A stretch of DNA of 64,000 nt from Eumeta japonica (Eukaryota; Arthropoda; Insecta; Lepidoptera; Psychidae). Made by a program: the position numbers and the translations under genes. The DNA lies in assembly GCA_005406025.1 (NCBI GenBank), contig BGZK01000182.1, forward strand, positions 62,001 through 126,000. The letters run 5' to 3'. The first letter of the stretch is position 1. Each line of letters opens with the position of its first letter. Shown in pieces: positions 37,441 through 52,100 of the stretch. A model generated the notes under the pieces. That model ran no database searches, was not told where the DNA came from, and saw only the letters and a list, made by a program, of their open reading frames with translations.

Positions 37441-39846
37441 CAAGCATCATTCGAAAACTAATAAAACGATTTGAACAAAAGTTTTGGTGTATTATTAGTT
37501 ATAATCAATTCCTTAACTTAGGATACAATTTATCATAATATCTATGGGCTAGATAGAGATTAAACTCAAATTTTCTTTCTCTTTATCTCGTACCCACTGA
37601 ATAGATTTGGACCAATGGTACTTACCTACCATTAGATTTTTTGATAGTGTGAACAGTGTCATAGAAGAAAATGTGTCCCACTATCCATAAATCTCTTAAT
37701 TTTTTAATCAATAATCTTGATGAAAAGGAAGAAATCATGCTATAAACATTGTGTCTTTGAAAAAGACCTAATGACGTGACGTCTAAAATTTTCTATGGGT
37801 AATGAACGACAACGCGGAAATGTCTTTCATGTCTTTTTAGAACCTTGTTCTAAAGGATATATAAAGTACCTCAAACCCTTCAAGCTTCAAACCGTAAATA
37901 TGCTCCAGCGCTGTGATATAAGAGCAATAACGAGACAAGGTTTATTAGTAATCACAGCCGTTAAAAACCTAAAAACACTAACTATGATCAGGAATTCAAA
38001 ATTAGACCCTATACGCACAAGCGCACTGCCCGTCAAAAATGGATAGACGTTTGTTTTACTTATGCAGATTAAAATTGTATAAACATTTCCAAATACTTCG
38101 GCTAACCATAGCGCATAATTTCCCATCTAAAAATGTTATTTTCTGTACTGTATAACTTACTTAACTCCATGGTCAAATTTTTCATATTCAAGACCAAAAG
38201 AACTGTACTATAAATATAGGGTAATAAAATCTCTTAATGCAAGCGACGATCAGTGGTACAATTTACTTAAATACAAACGTATTCAAAAAGAGTTGGCAAA
38301 CAAAAGCAAAGAGCCGAGTGTAAATGTTCCCAAGCGAAATTAAACCGGGCCACGAACGTTGCACGCAATCCAAAAATTATTGTTCAATGGCCACACACAG
38401 CGCCTGTAATAGGAGCTGTGGCATTAGAAAATACGAAAAATAAGGCAGTATCATTAAGAATTTGCTATGCGATTAGTGTCCGACATTCGGCGATCCGGAT
38501 CAAATTTCGTTAAAGGCCTTGATATTCGTATTTGATAATGATAATATGATGATAGTATTTCATTATTTCCTGCACACAATGAATTAGATATATAAAATTA
38601 CAACAAAGGAAGCCGTAACAAGACAAATCATTGCTAGAACTAGAATTTAAGATAGGACGAATCTCTGTTATAGCTTTCAAATTCGTTACATTATTCAATG
38701 ATAATATTATTCAATTATGATATTATTCAATGATAATGGAAATATTCTTTGATTAACTCGATTATAAGTATCATTATACAGAATTTAAATAATGATTATT
38801 GCTTATTACGAAGCTTTGGAGAATATTGTTGTGCAATGCGTTACTGATTATTCTTTTAAAATATGAAATGAATATCGCAGAAAAACAAAGGAAATATATT
38901 GTATTAAATCACCGATAAAGGGTGTTGGATAAGAAGTATGTCTAAAATGTTGCATTTAAAAAGTGCAGTTGCAGTTAGGTAATACGGCGGTCAACGCACA
39001 CCAGTTCACCTTGAGTGTAGAGAGGGTTTGGTCTCTGCGCCCTACAAAACATTCTAGCGTGCCACTAACACTAGATTGTCCGATAGTCTAAGTGAATGTA
39101 TCCGACATTGCTTAATGCGAAATTAAGTGGACTACATAAGTTGCGTTTGTAATATAAAATTGCAAAATAGTCGTTTCTACATTGTATGCAAAATTAAGAT
39201 TAAATTGAAATTAATGCTTAAGAGAGTCGGAGTTGGTCTCATTAACTCTCATCCGATTTCGTCATCAACCTTGTTTTATGGTTTTCGAAAAAAAATAACG
39301 TATACCTTCTCCCTTTAATTTTGGTTTTCTTAAGCGTAATCTTGATTTTCGAAATCATCCAGGCATTTAAATTGTTCTCCGACCCTTGTTCAGATATCAA
39401 AACAGTTCTTGTTTTAATTTATTTATTCTGAATTGACCACTATGGACTATATTATAATTTCATTTAATAATTCACACACTCGATCCTTAGAATCCTTATC
39501 CTTTCGAAATCGTGCTTGGATCTTAATATGCGCTGGTATTATTTTGCCCCGGATCTATAAAGAAATTCAATGCATTCATATTTAATTCAGTTTAATTCAT
39601 ACTTATGAGCATGAGTTTTAATCGATATCATTAAAATTCTGAAATGGAACATTGTATCATCAGAAGAACAATCACAATTATGGGAATTACTACATCATAT
39701 TAAAAAAGCACTCGTATTATTACCAACTGAAACAAATTCAAATATCACTTTTGGTTTCAATTTTTTTTTCCATTTTTCACCATCGCTATTAAAAAAATCA
39801 ATTGAAGCTTTCATAACGTAAATCAATAAATAATGAATATATCACA

Positions 39847-40005
39847 ATGCTATTATTATTTACAGGACTAGCGCTATGCGTGTACGCAGCAGAAACAACT
39901 AAAGGTTCCATGACAGAGACGGCAATAGATCCCGGAAAGGAGAAGAGACAGACAGAAGAAGGTGTTCCCAGGAATTTCGCCTACAGATCCCCCAGGAGAC
40001 ACGAG
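39847..40005 (+). CDS. Exon 1 (signal peptide exon) of the Gln-rich secreted protein gene
   Basis: Opens at ATG 39847 and runs 53 codons to a phase-0 donor (GAG then gtatgt at 40006). It encodes a hydrophobic leader (MLLLFTGLALCVYA), then AETTKGSMTETAIDPG, KEKR, and a segment ending PRRHE. The start is ambiguous. The bases at 39851-39865 (tattattatttacag) also make a good splice acceptor. In that case the exon would begin at 39866 in phase 1, with the initiator Met in an undetected upstream exon. I give the ATG because it yields a complete leader. No TATA box or initiator is obvious upstream. Reading on past the donor gives about 19 codons and then a stop, so the donor must be used for the full protein. 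Confidence 0.75.
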
Positions 40006-40065
40006 GTATGTGCTGAACAGTCGCGAAAATCATGTATATATATGTATTTATATATGTGTGTGTGA

Positions 40066-40121
<56 letters not shown>

Positions 40122-43100
40122 ATCAATAACTATCTGACTATATTGAAAGTGTATGGAAACATCATATAATATTATAGTAAGAACATATCGATAGAGTGAT
40201 GTTAAGCAACAAATGAAATTGAAATAAAGAGTAGACAAATTGAAATCAGCTATAAATTAAACACCAGGTTCAGACACTTTATAAAATATTCGCCTTGCAA
40301 AGATCTAATTTAGTAGGTTGCAACAATATTTTTATAATATTGTCGTTGCTAATAGGTTTTTTCATGATATCAATGCGGTTACACCGTCCACGACTGACGG
40401 CTTAACGTAAATCCCGAGCCGCGGGGTGCGAGAAACTAAGTTTAATTCGACTTAACTTTAACTCGTCGACCAATCTACCCTTGGTCAGGACACAACCCCG
40501 GTATCTTCCAGTTGATGAAAAACATTCTTGACCACTAGAAAACATTTTTGACCACTCAGACTATGTCGCTTATATTTTTATACATAGATTCGGTTTTCTG
40601 AGGTCACTTTCAATTACAGCACAAAAAAAAATCTGCGTCGTATTTGATATAAGATATAATAATATATAAATAATCCTTATGATTATAATAATTGGTAATT
40701 AAATATGGCAAATGACATAAATGACAATTACAAACACATTTTTTAATGTTATGCACGACACATCTACCTCGAGCGTTTTATATGGCTTAGAAAAAATTCT
40801 AATGTGAAATCGAAACTCTGTAAACTGCTTTTTTGACGACAATCAAAATATAAAGACAATGTTACATGCATTTGAAAGAATCGAATCTTTGTTTATACTA
40901 TTGCAAAAAATATATAAAATAAACAATTATTACAAATTATCTAGTACAAAATTTGCTGTTATCATTCTGACATTAGTAATGCATTATCTTCTAGTTATAC
41001 GGGAAAAGTTTTCCGTTATTAACTTTATTAACTTATATAACAAAAGTTTATTTTAAATAAAACCGTACTTAACTAGGAAAAATCATACAATATTGAGCAC
41101 TAACTATGGATAAACTTCCAGCCTATTTCTTATATAAATTATATTTATTAGAACACATCTGGAGCACTCTAATAAAATTCTCTTTCGGGCAGTTATGGGC
41201 GAATCGAATTTGCATAGTAATTAAATGTTGCCCTTTCGCTCCACATTGCCGTGTTCATTGTGCAATAAACACTTTTAATGTCTATAATTAATTTCCTCTT
41301 GCATTAATCCATTAAACTGTTGCATCACGGAACCGCCGTTTTGCATCTGCGATAAAACCGACGGACCCCTGACCGGACGGCGTCATGTAACGAAACAGCC
41401 GGTAGCTTTATTACAGACTGGCTCTTGTCTATTGCTTCTCTCGTGTGGTTTAAAAAAAAGAAACTCCTTCGTCTTTTAAATCGGTCTCATCCTAGTCTCA
41501 TTATCAAACTGGTGACTTGAATATTGGATCCTATCTTCTTCCTGATTCTGATTCCAACATTAATCCTCTTTAAGTGCGAAGCGTCCACTCTGTTGTGGTT
41601 CTATTTTCGCTCCCAGTTTCAAATCCGATCCAGCTGTTGTTCTCCAAGCGAGTTCCGGAAGTATCGTTGGACAACGTTTACATCTTCCGATTTCGTTCTC
41701 TTTTCACACAACAAATAAAAACAAATTCAAACCTCATTTACAAAAGTACAAACACAAGCTTCCTCTTCCGTTTTTAATTTCGTTAGAGTTTATTTTGCAA
41801 AGGCGGAAACACATCAAGCCAGAGTTAGCATTTTTGTGTTTCTACCAACTTTTGTTCCAATTTTTTTTTGTAAAATCACTTTAAAGAGCCAAACGACGTA
41901 TATCAAATGTAAATGATAATAACATGAATAGAAATTTGTAGTCCTACAAATAAACTAACAGTAAAGCGCTTACGCCATTTTTTTCATAATTTCATTGGTG
42001 CATCGCAACTACAGTGTATTTTGTAGCATAAATCAGTTTAATTCAGTTTTTTTATTTAGTGCATTTTCACACAATCGTGCTTGATGTCCCATTGTGCGTG
42101 CAGAACCTAAGCTTTCGTACTAGACTAGATGTCTAGACAAAAAATATAACTTACCAAATGTATTACAAAGTATCACAAAAACATTGTGAATTGAGTCATC
42201 GATAGCATTTGAAAGTTTACACAGCTCATTTGTTTCTATTTTTTTATTTCCTATGGACTTTTAACAAATCATCGCTACTCCATTGATTTGATGTTGATGT
42301 TCTGTAGGCTGTGTTACGCGGACAATCAGTATATACGAAAAGATTAAGAACTCGTATCGGAAAACCAGATTGCGTCTTTCAAAATTACGGGTGCACAAAG
42401 ACTGTCATACAACATACATAAATATCGCCTGAAAGTCGAAATACTGTAGGCATTGAATGTAGGACAAGGTACGTTCCTGAAATCTAAACTATACATGTAA
42501 AAGTATGCGTGTTTGCCCTTCAATCACTCTCGTGCCCGTGAACGGATAGTAATTAAATTTTGTGTAGAGGTACACTTATATCCTGTAGAAGGATATAAGA
42601 CCTCTATAGAAAAAAAAATGTGAAAATATCGGAAAAATGGTTCCGATTGTCTAAATTAAATCATATTATAATAAATCAATAATTGCTAAATCTTTTATTT
42701 ACACCCACTAATGAGAGCCAGAAACGACTAAAAATCAGTACAATGAAAGCGATATGTAAATATACATATAGAAAGTTTAATCGGGATCCGTTCAGCAATT
42801 TTGTTCTACGCGTATCCATAAAACAAATTATTCCAATTTCACTTCTTTGCCTTTGTACATCATTGAATAAACCTCGAATATTATTTCAACATATATGAGA
42901 TATTTACTTTTACATTTTTGTCACATGACATTCGAATCAGATCACTTACCCGGCCACGTGAGCTATACTCTCACCCGATCTTTTCATTTCAACCGTGAAA
43001 CTATTGCCAGTTGGTAGTTAAAGACCATTGTCACGATGGCTTGAAGTGCCCCCCGAGGCACGTAGTAGCTGATCTGATTTGACTCAAGTTAAGAACACAT

Positions 43101-46100
43101 GGTCAATTCGCTCGAGATTAGGTTCGAACTTGTTACGCTCTGATTTCAAGGTGACGCACTCAACCATTGAGCCATGTACAATCGCCGTACATATATGCTA
43201 TGTGACGTAATAAATAACTTTTTCCCCGTTAAGGTAATCGTTCGCGACAACGACCAAGTGCTGTACAGTATCCGCCTGCAATAATGTCGATGAACCGGTA
43301 AAAGCTCGATGTATAAAATAACGTAACAACCTGTGGTTTTATTATTATCGATAACGCGCAACGTTATGTATCCGTTGGCCCGTTAGGCCCTTTCACTTTC
43401 CCGCCTTAGATCCGATTTAACTCGGTCACGACTCCGCTGTTGGAGTTGGGAGAAGTTGGACGTTCCACTTGTTACGAGTTACCTAGTTCACTTTATCTAC
43501 TGTCCGATGCGCTGACCCTCTCTGCGTCAAAGGATTAATTCACTCATATATTATATTGCGTTCGTAGTTATATTAATATTCTGGATTAATATTCTAAAAG
43601 GTTATTCGTTAAATTATATTATTTAATCTTGGGGAAAAACTTCATATTAATAACTTGCAATGAGTTTGTAATTTTATCTTACGAAATTCTGACTGCTTTT
43701 GTGGTTTTGGGAAACCACATTGGCTTTTTTGGTTAAAGTATGAATTTTACACTTGGTATGTCTCAATTTTGTTCTACGCACATAGTAGATTAATGTCCTA
43801 CAGTTAAATACTAAGCTCGGTTTATATCTATCTGTGTGTTACAGATATTCTATTAGAGATCATTCAGTGTAAATGATTGAAATTTGGTACTCTTACGGTA
43901 AGCTGTTACTCAAGTATTTATGTGAAGTTTTAAAAATGCATGATTTATGGATTTAGTTGTGGAATATCATATGGGAAGCAAAATCTAGAAAATATATAAT
44001 GTATTTTAATTACGTTAACTGTAATTGATTAATCTTAGGGGAAAATTCAGCAGCAACAGTAAAAGATAAGTAGTCTGACATCGAAAATTAATTTTGATTT
44101 ATTTTGGACGTTTGATTATTTTATTACGACTTCACCGGCAACTGCAAAAAACTTAAGTTGTATTGTAAAATTATTTATAAATATTACCTATATCTTAATT
44201 TATAATGTCATTGTATTCTCACCAAAAAAAAAAAACGATAATCGCATTCCTTAGTATACTTCAATCTTTACTTTTAGTTTTTTTTTTATAATATATAATT
44301 TTATTTAAAAATAACGATAATTAGTCAGATCTATTTTATTTTACTATAGTAAGCACTATAGAACCTTAAAAGGCCAAAAAATATATTTTAAATTTCTGTT
44401 CAAAAAAAATGTTTAAGAATTTTTTCTCTCGAGCTTATTCACCAAAGATATTTTCGAAATTATGGCTCCAGTACATATAAAAAGATTTGCGGAAGATCAT
44501 CGAGACCGAGTCACGTCATATAACTTTCTTATCGCAAAACAAGAGTATTACAATACTGATTACTGTTTTACATTTGTACATTGTACATAATTGTATATCA
44601 ATCATTGCACATTATGTAAATTGAACAGCTTCTACTGATAAGCTTTATCGATCAGCAACGATCATAATATAGATGATCAGATCCGATGTTAATGTAGTAT
44701 ATCAAATTCACAGAAAAAAAATATAATACCCGACAATACGCATTAATATCCCACTCGCATCGATCGCACTTTATTTGTCATTATTTGAAGAAAAAATCAC
44801 CGAAAATGACATCATGGGAAATAATAGGGTCGGGGTCGTGATCGGAAGCGATCAAACGTTGTTTAATTGTGTTATAATTAATAAAATACCAAAACCGATA
44901 ACGATCTCGTATTTTACGATCGCCCTCGATCTGTAATAGAGCAAATTTGCATAGCTTCATTCTATATTCATGCGTGGAATATAGATTCGGATCGCGTCTC
45001 ATTTGAATGCACGCCACTGCGGCCTCTTACGCAACACCCAGAAGTGGTGCCTGTTTGCCTAAAATTTGAATGATACTTATAGCCCTTATCGAGTCCTTCG
45101 ATTGGCGATCTGATCAGCAGCCGAATTTAACTTCGCGAACTTATCCATGGCGTACCATCCAAAAGGCGATTTTCGAAAAATGTTGGGACACTTGGAACAT
45201 ATAAACAATCGTAAGGGACGTCGTAAGGTTTTACGATTGGAGCCGATGCATATTTAGCAACGGCGAACGCGTGTTAAGCCCACCACCGACCGGTGACAAA
45301 AATATGCACTTCATGGGAGAATTTAAGAGTGCTACGCTTATAATGTTGTTTATTATCAAATAATTATTAATTTTCAATAATTTCATTAATATCATGGTAC
45401 ATAATAATTTCTCTAATGGGAATTTAAGATGGATGTAGCGTCCACTGCGTCCATCTTGTATTTCCACGATTTTTGGTGCAATTCATATTAACGAATTCAT
45501 AGATAAAAAAATCAAATTAATATCTGAAAAAAATACGTTCTGAAGTAATATAGCTTTAAAGTTATATAAAGCATTACTAACTTTACGATTAAAGTCAAGC
45601 TAAAAAGCAATATTTAAAATAGTAGTCTGAATCTCATTTTTTAATTTTTAAATATAATAATTTAAAATAAAATTTCATATAACGTTATTTTGACATTGTA
45701 AATACTGAATACACTTGTTAGGGATACAACTTAAAAGCTTTACAGCGGCTGTTTGCAGTGATTATGAAGTTGTACAATTCTACAACTTTATAATAACTTT
45801 GTCACTTAAATCTTTCTCTACAACTTGATATACATGGCCACAATTAAATAATTTCTCTTCTTTGGAATCGTTTTGACCATCTGCAAGTGGTTTTTATTAC
45901 TGGTTGGAGCCTACATTGAATAATTGAAAAAATAATCTTATTATAATATTTACCGCATAAACAAAATAGTAAAAAGCGTTAGCTTCAACAACAGTGATGT
46001 CTCTATATTTCACACACGCTCCCTATCTTCGTGAATTGATAGTCGCACTTATATCTGTTTGCGGCGGCTTTGAAAATCGTGCAGAACGGTTTAAGTAACC

Positions 46101-49100
46101 TGTACTATGGATTTAGGTCAGCAAATAGACCTTTCTGCCGATGCGACGCACGCGCGATCTTCTTACAGAAAGAGATATAGTAAAATATAGACCATATAGT
46201 CCCACACCGGCCCTTTTACTTTACGTTGTATGATGGTCGTTCTAAAAGTGTTCGCTTGAGTCCCTCGGGAAGTTTAGCTATGATTTTTTAATTTGGATTC
46301 TAAATTTTGCGCATCTTAGAGAGATCACTCTGTACATTATTTAGCTTTGGGCTCGAATCCGTGCTTACTGCATCGCAGGCGCGAGTGCTGTCGACCAGTT
46401 GCGTCAACTTATAACCGTAGAGTCAGCGTCGCTGTGACGTCAATATAGCGCGAAGCTTCCCACTGCGCGCCCTCGTCTGACGTAATTTTGACGTCACAGC
46501 GATTCAGACCCGATCATTTTAAATTAACATAACTGAACCGCTTCCCATTGTTTTACCACTCCTTGCCTTTGTACGATTAATAATAACAATAATAACAATC
46601 TTACAGTTACTCTTATTTCTATTTAGTACTACAAAATTAGTATAGTTTTATTTGAACAATATTTTTTTATATTAGGCGCCGGTTTCTTGATTATCTTGCT
46701 TTTTTGCATAGGCCTCCCCGACCTTTGTACAATTACCGTATCTTCATTCACGTGACAAAATCTAGATTGACACTTATCGTATTGATAATTTAACCAATTC
46801 AACAAAAAAAGAAGCTGTTGAATTACGACAAATCATTCAATCAGGAAGCCAGACAAAGTTGGATCGATTATTGAAGGATCTAATTTCGTAGTCGTGTATT
46901 CCCAGCAAAGACTCCGGCGCCGCGGCGGCCGTACGCGTAAATCAGTCGTTTTCCCAAAGTTCCTGTGATTAGACACGCGTGCGCCCCTCTATCGGTCGCA
47001 GGGCGGCAATTAACTCGACGAGCACGCCGTCTCGACTTACTTTGAACTGTTTGTATTTTAGTTAAATGCGATATATGAGGCGAGCGGGGAACGAAATTCT
47101 GCTTTACCTTGAACTAACAGTTTCCGGTGGTTTTACATACTGTATAAATTTTAATTGTGGATAGGCATACAAAAAGAAAACAAAATGGCGAATATTCCTT
47201 CTGTGCCAGTCAAAGACTGTGATACGACAAGAATATTACACTCGACTCGACCTTGTCATCTCAAGGTATAATTTTAATTCATGTTTTGGTGTAAATGCGT
47301 TAATCTGTGCTTGATCACGTTGCGCTTATTAAAAAAAATAATTTGCGTAATTTTTATTAGACAGTGACTACTGGAACCGACAGTTTTTGATTTTCAGTAA
47401 AATCATCTGCTCCTTTACCCTCGCTAATTTAGCCATTCTAAGCCATTATCGTTTGCGTACAGAAACTAGGTAACTCGATAAATATTATTGCTAGTATTAA
47501 GCCTCATTTTAGTGGAAATTTTAATGTTAATTTTATCTAGTTCTCTCGCAATTTTGCAGTGTTGCTTGTGAAAAAAAATATAAATGATATTTTTCCCCCA
47601 ACCTCAGATAAATAATGGACGCACCACTATTGATATTACGAGGCTTAGCGCCCCGCGACCCGCGTGCACCGTGGTAGTGCATAGTTAAAGCACGCGGCGC
47701 AATTGCTTATTTTTAAAGGTCGTACTAAAAAAAAACAGCTTTTTTTCCGATAAAAATGAAAATTAGGATTAAGTTAAAAAAAATTACCTGACATTTTAAA
47801 GTATTAAACTACGTAGAAGATTTGGAGGTGAAAAGCGATCCCATCTGCACGTAAAATGTAAGTCTCTCTTTTAAAAGTGCTGTCTTTGATATGTTATCTC
47901 TGTCATAAAAGTAAATAAATCATGTAAAGCCAGCTGAAAAATTAAAGTCATCAACATGAAAAATCAGGTCACCAAAATATCACTTTCGTTATTTTGTATT
48001 CTTCTGAGAAAAATCGAGATCCCCACCTCAGTAAATAACTCCAAACAGTGTACATAAGAGTAAGAAAAAATATATCAACCCCTTTATAACAAATACTATA
48101 TTTAATTTATGACCACCGCAGTATTTTTATCATCTTTTTTCGTTATCTTTACTTTTATTGTTTATTTTTTTCCGAAATCACTTTCAAATCTATAAGGTAT
48201 TGATTGTAATATACATAATGACATATGAATTTATGCGATATAAGGTATACATTAGGAGCAAATTAAACTAAGAGGGAATTGTACGCTTCAGGGTTCGTTT
48301 TTACCGTTAACATAAGTTAACGGTAAAAACGAACCCTTTTCTATATAACAAACACAAAAAAGTGTTTGTTATAAAACAAACACTTTTTTTTTTAATTAAG
48401 GTGAAGATAATTTATTTATTTTTTAATTTTTTCTCTTAAAAATGAATTAATTTTAAGAATTAATGTCATTCGTTTTTTTTTGTATTGGAATGGGTTATAT
48501 TTCTTACTTGTTGGGTATATTTTAATTTTTGTGAGAATTTTTGCAATATATTTTTCTTATAAAAGACAGACGTAAAAAGACTCAACACGAGCTGACGCAG
48601 AACAAATCGAGGAACATTTCATCCAACGTGTGTTTCAACAAACACACGAATTAATTCCTTTCGTAATCATTTCAATCTTTAATAATAAACTTATTTAATT
48701 GAGTGCAGGGTTGTATAACGCGGCCATTAGCGACGGTCGCGTTGCGCAGACGCAGGCTAGGTAATACGATGTGTAAAATCAGAATTATTAATGTGCGCGC
48801 GCATTCCTGGCTCCTTTCTAGCGGCGAATAACGTTGCCTTGAAAAAAGAAAAAAAGATCAGCACAACGGCTTTATTATGGATATGTTTTGACATAGTGTG
48901 CGATGCTCTTAATAAGTATTCATTCTAAAGGAGATGGTGCACGAATAGTTTCAATGTACAAGCTTTGAATTCAATTGATTGAAAAGAAATCTGCTATTGT
49001 TTTATTAATTGATTAATAAAATTAAGCAAGAATAGTCATCTATATTGTATTGTTGGTTTCAATAGAGTTCTATATGTGGTAACGAAAATTGTAATAAATT

Positions 49101-52100
49101 TTTATATGGGTTCTCACTTTGCTCTATTTATTTTTTAAATGTTATAGTTCATATTAATTATCTGATATCGTTATCACGTTTTAAGCGGTTTCCAAATCAC
49201 GGAGCAAGCAGTTCATTCGACTTCAATTAAAAGGTAAAACATTTGACCAATCGGCCATAACTGCTCTGTTATAGAAAGTTTCAGTAATGCTTAATCACAT
49301 TAAAGTAATAAAGCGATCAATAGTAATGGAGTAATTTAATAACATTAGTTAGGTTACTAACTAACCAAACGGAGAATATAATGTATTATTCTATCGACAC
49401 TAATGTCTTAACATGAAAGTTAAAAAACAAGTTAGACAGACTAAACTTATGGACATAGACATCAAACAAGCAAATAAAATATAAAACATTTATTTTCACA
49501 AACTATGTGTGTGGATAATTTAACTCTTAAGCGAGTGTTTCGGATTCAGCTCTCATTGAAAAAATGTTGCAGAATATCTCTTTAATGCGTTTCTCTTGTC
49601 TACAGATTGAATCATGCCCCCCTGGTGTACGTTAATAAATATTGTTTTGCAAGAACTTTTACAAGCGTGTACTCGCAACACATCTCATCTCGATCTGAAA
49701 CCGTATCAATTATTCCAAGTGAAGTCGTTATTATTACGACGGACAGTAACAAACGGACAGTTCAAAAATTATTGAACATTGAATTGAACCGTACGCGCTC
49801 GGGTTCAGGCCGACGTCCGCGGACAATCTCAACAACGGCGCTCCGTTACAGAGACCTCACGATAACGACGGTGAACGGCGACAATGCACCGCGCAACCGC
49901 TAATGGTGGCCCGCGATGCGCCGGCGGCGGTTGCATAACTAGTGCGCCCGGCCGCGTTCGCGCCCGGAGACGCCGGCCGCTACAGTATTTTAGTGTTGCG
50001 ACAAGCCGCGGCGTATCTGCAATTAGAGTGCATGCGATAGCGCTCATTTGCATTGTTCGTTACGGGATTGCGTAAACGTATTATGCAGTTCGGCCGTTAA
50101 AACGACGGAGTCCGTTCGGATTTTATACATTTAATTTTATTGTGATAACTGTTTACTTTATGCAATGTGTAATTATTGTATTATACGCTACGCTATTGCA
50201 TGCGAAATTAGACTGTGTCTTATTAAGACACAAGGACGAGAACTTAATAATAAAGTTATTTTATAATAATCCAGCATAAGTTTGAATAAGTCTTCTTTTA
50301 CAAAAAAAAGGCTCCTTTTTTGTATCGTAGTTGTTACCGGTAAAAGGATGTGCAATCATAAAAGATAAAAATTGTACAGATTATAATTAAAGCACATATA
50401 CGAAATGTATGTGTTTATTATATGTTCATTTGCAGGAGGAATCGGGTGTAAAAGGTAGTTTTACAGAACTTTTCAACATATAAATGACAGAATATAAGTG
50501 TCAATAGCCATCGTGCTGGCAATTGGCAGGATGTTGTCGCGATGGTAATTTTGTAAATCATTATTTTCATTGATATATTTTTGTTATTGATGTGGGCCGG
50601 GCATCTTTAAAGCTTTTGCTTGGGTGAACTGCCGAAGTTACGTAAACGAACGTACCAGAAAAGGTGTTTTGTCTCCGAAATGGTTTTGTTTGAGGTCACT
50701 CATTTATGGAAAATGGGAGCAGTAGTGACAGCTTTAGAGAGTTAACTCTATAGTGCGCAGCGAATAAACATTAGATTTTTTTGGAGTAACATTTTGAAAC
50801 TGATTATAATTACTATCATCTTAATGGTAATGTTATATTAATCACTTTGTTACTATTAAGTTATAAATAACTGTCTATCCTCGTGGTTTCGCCCGGGTGT
50901 ATGTGGAATGAATATATATTATTTTTTTTAATGGCTTCGAAAAAAGAAGATCTTATGTTCTTCTATATCTATTTTTATACGTGTTCGGCGATAACTTTAT
51001 CAATTGTGGACCGATTTGGTAAAGTTCTCTTTCTTTGAAAGGATATATTCTTGAGGTGGTTTCATATTGATCAGGTCAGGATCTGATTATGGAATCAAAG
51101 GTAAATCGATGGATACACTCAAATATTATAGGTACGTAAAGTGTCTTTGAACTCTTATTTTTAGTTATCCACTTCCTTACGAACAGGTGTGTGTCATCAT
51201 CTCATGCCGTTGAGCTGATGATGGAAACCACAGCTCTCCTTAACGATTAGAAGTTAGGTGATAATGCTGCGATTTGTCTCCAGAAACTACTCTTCAATGG
51301 TTATTAGTGATACTTAGTATACATAGAATTAAAATTGCTTTATTAACCTATTTACATATTTTTTATTCCCGTAAGTAATTCCAACCCGATAATCTAAGGA
51401 GAAACACATCGGAATAACATCGTGAATACGGTGAATTAATTTAATGTGGAGGTGAATACAAATGTAATCTACATGAGTTGTAGCACTTTTATATTACAAA
51501 GGATAAGCGTAATTTGTGTCGTTTTTATAGAACTAATTTGGTGGTTTCATCCAAGTACGAGTGCAAAAACCCTGAAATTATTACCAGTCCATATTTAATT
51601 GAAGATCGGAACTGCTGTTCCATTTGCTTTATACAAAATTAAAGGTAATGCCGGGTCAATTATGGTTACGCCTTTAACAGTATGTTGAGGTATTATATAT
51701 TCTGTCTTTATTACCCTTAATATTAATAAAGAGTTTAGGGTCATAACACAATCATATAAGACTGTTATACGTTTATGTTTATAATTATGTTTAATAATAT
51801 TCATACATTTTTTTTGTATTTTTCCTCGTATTACTCGTTGTTAATTTATGTCCTTGTGCGGGTGTCCCGCGACACCTCTCATTTTTCCTATATTTGCAAA
51901 TACAAAAAAAAATATTATTTAGAAAACAAAAACGGTTCTATTCGTTTCCCTACACATCTCGGAGCTACAAAAAGATCATCTTGAATTATATTCCTCAGTC
52001 ATTTAAAACCGATCATGATGGTCAATCGATTGATTGATTCCTCATACTATGACGAATCGGTTTATGTTTACGCTCAGTTTAAATTGTCACTCCGATCTAA

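Noticed and set aside
39899..40238. Minus-strand frames of repeated Ile-Tyr
   Set aside because: They are translation of the TA microsatellite in intron 1.
46365..46415. Functional tRNA gene
   Set aside because: Promoter-box words are present but no acceptor or anticodon stems could be drawn; a SINE head explains it better. The same holds for the other tRNA-like heads.
49607..50075. Overlapping open frames on both strands
   Set aside because: The region is CpG-rich and lacks stops in several frames at once. No splice phase matches the host gene and no domain is recognised.
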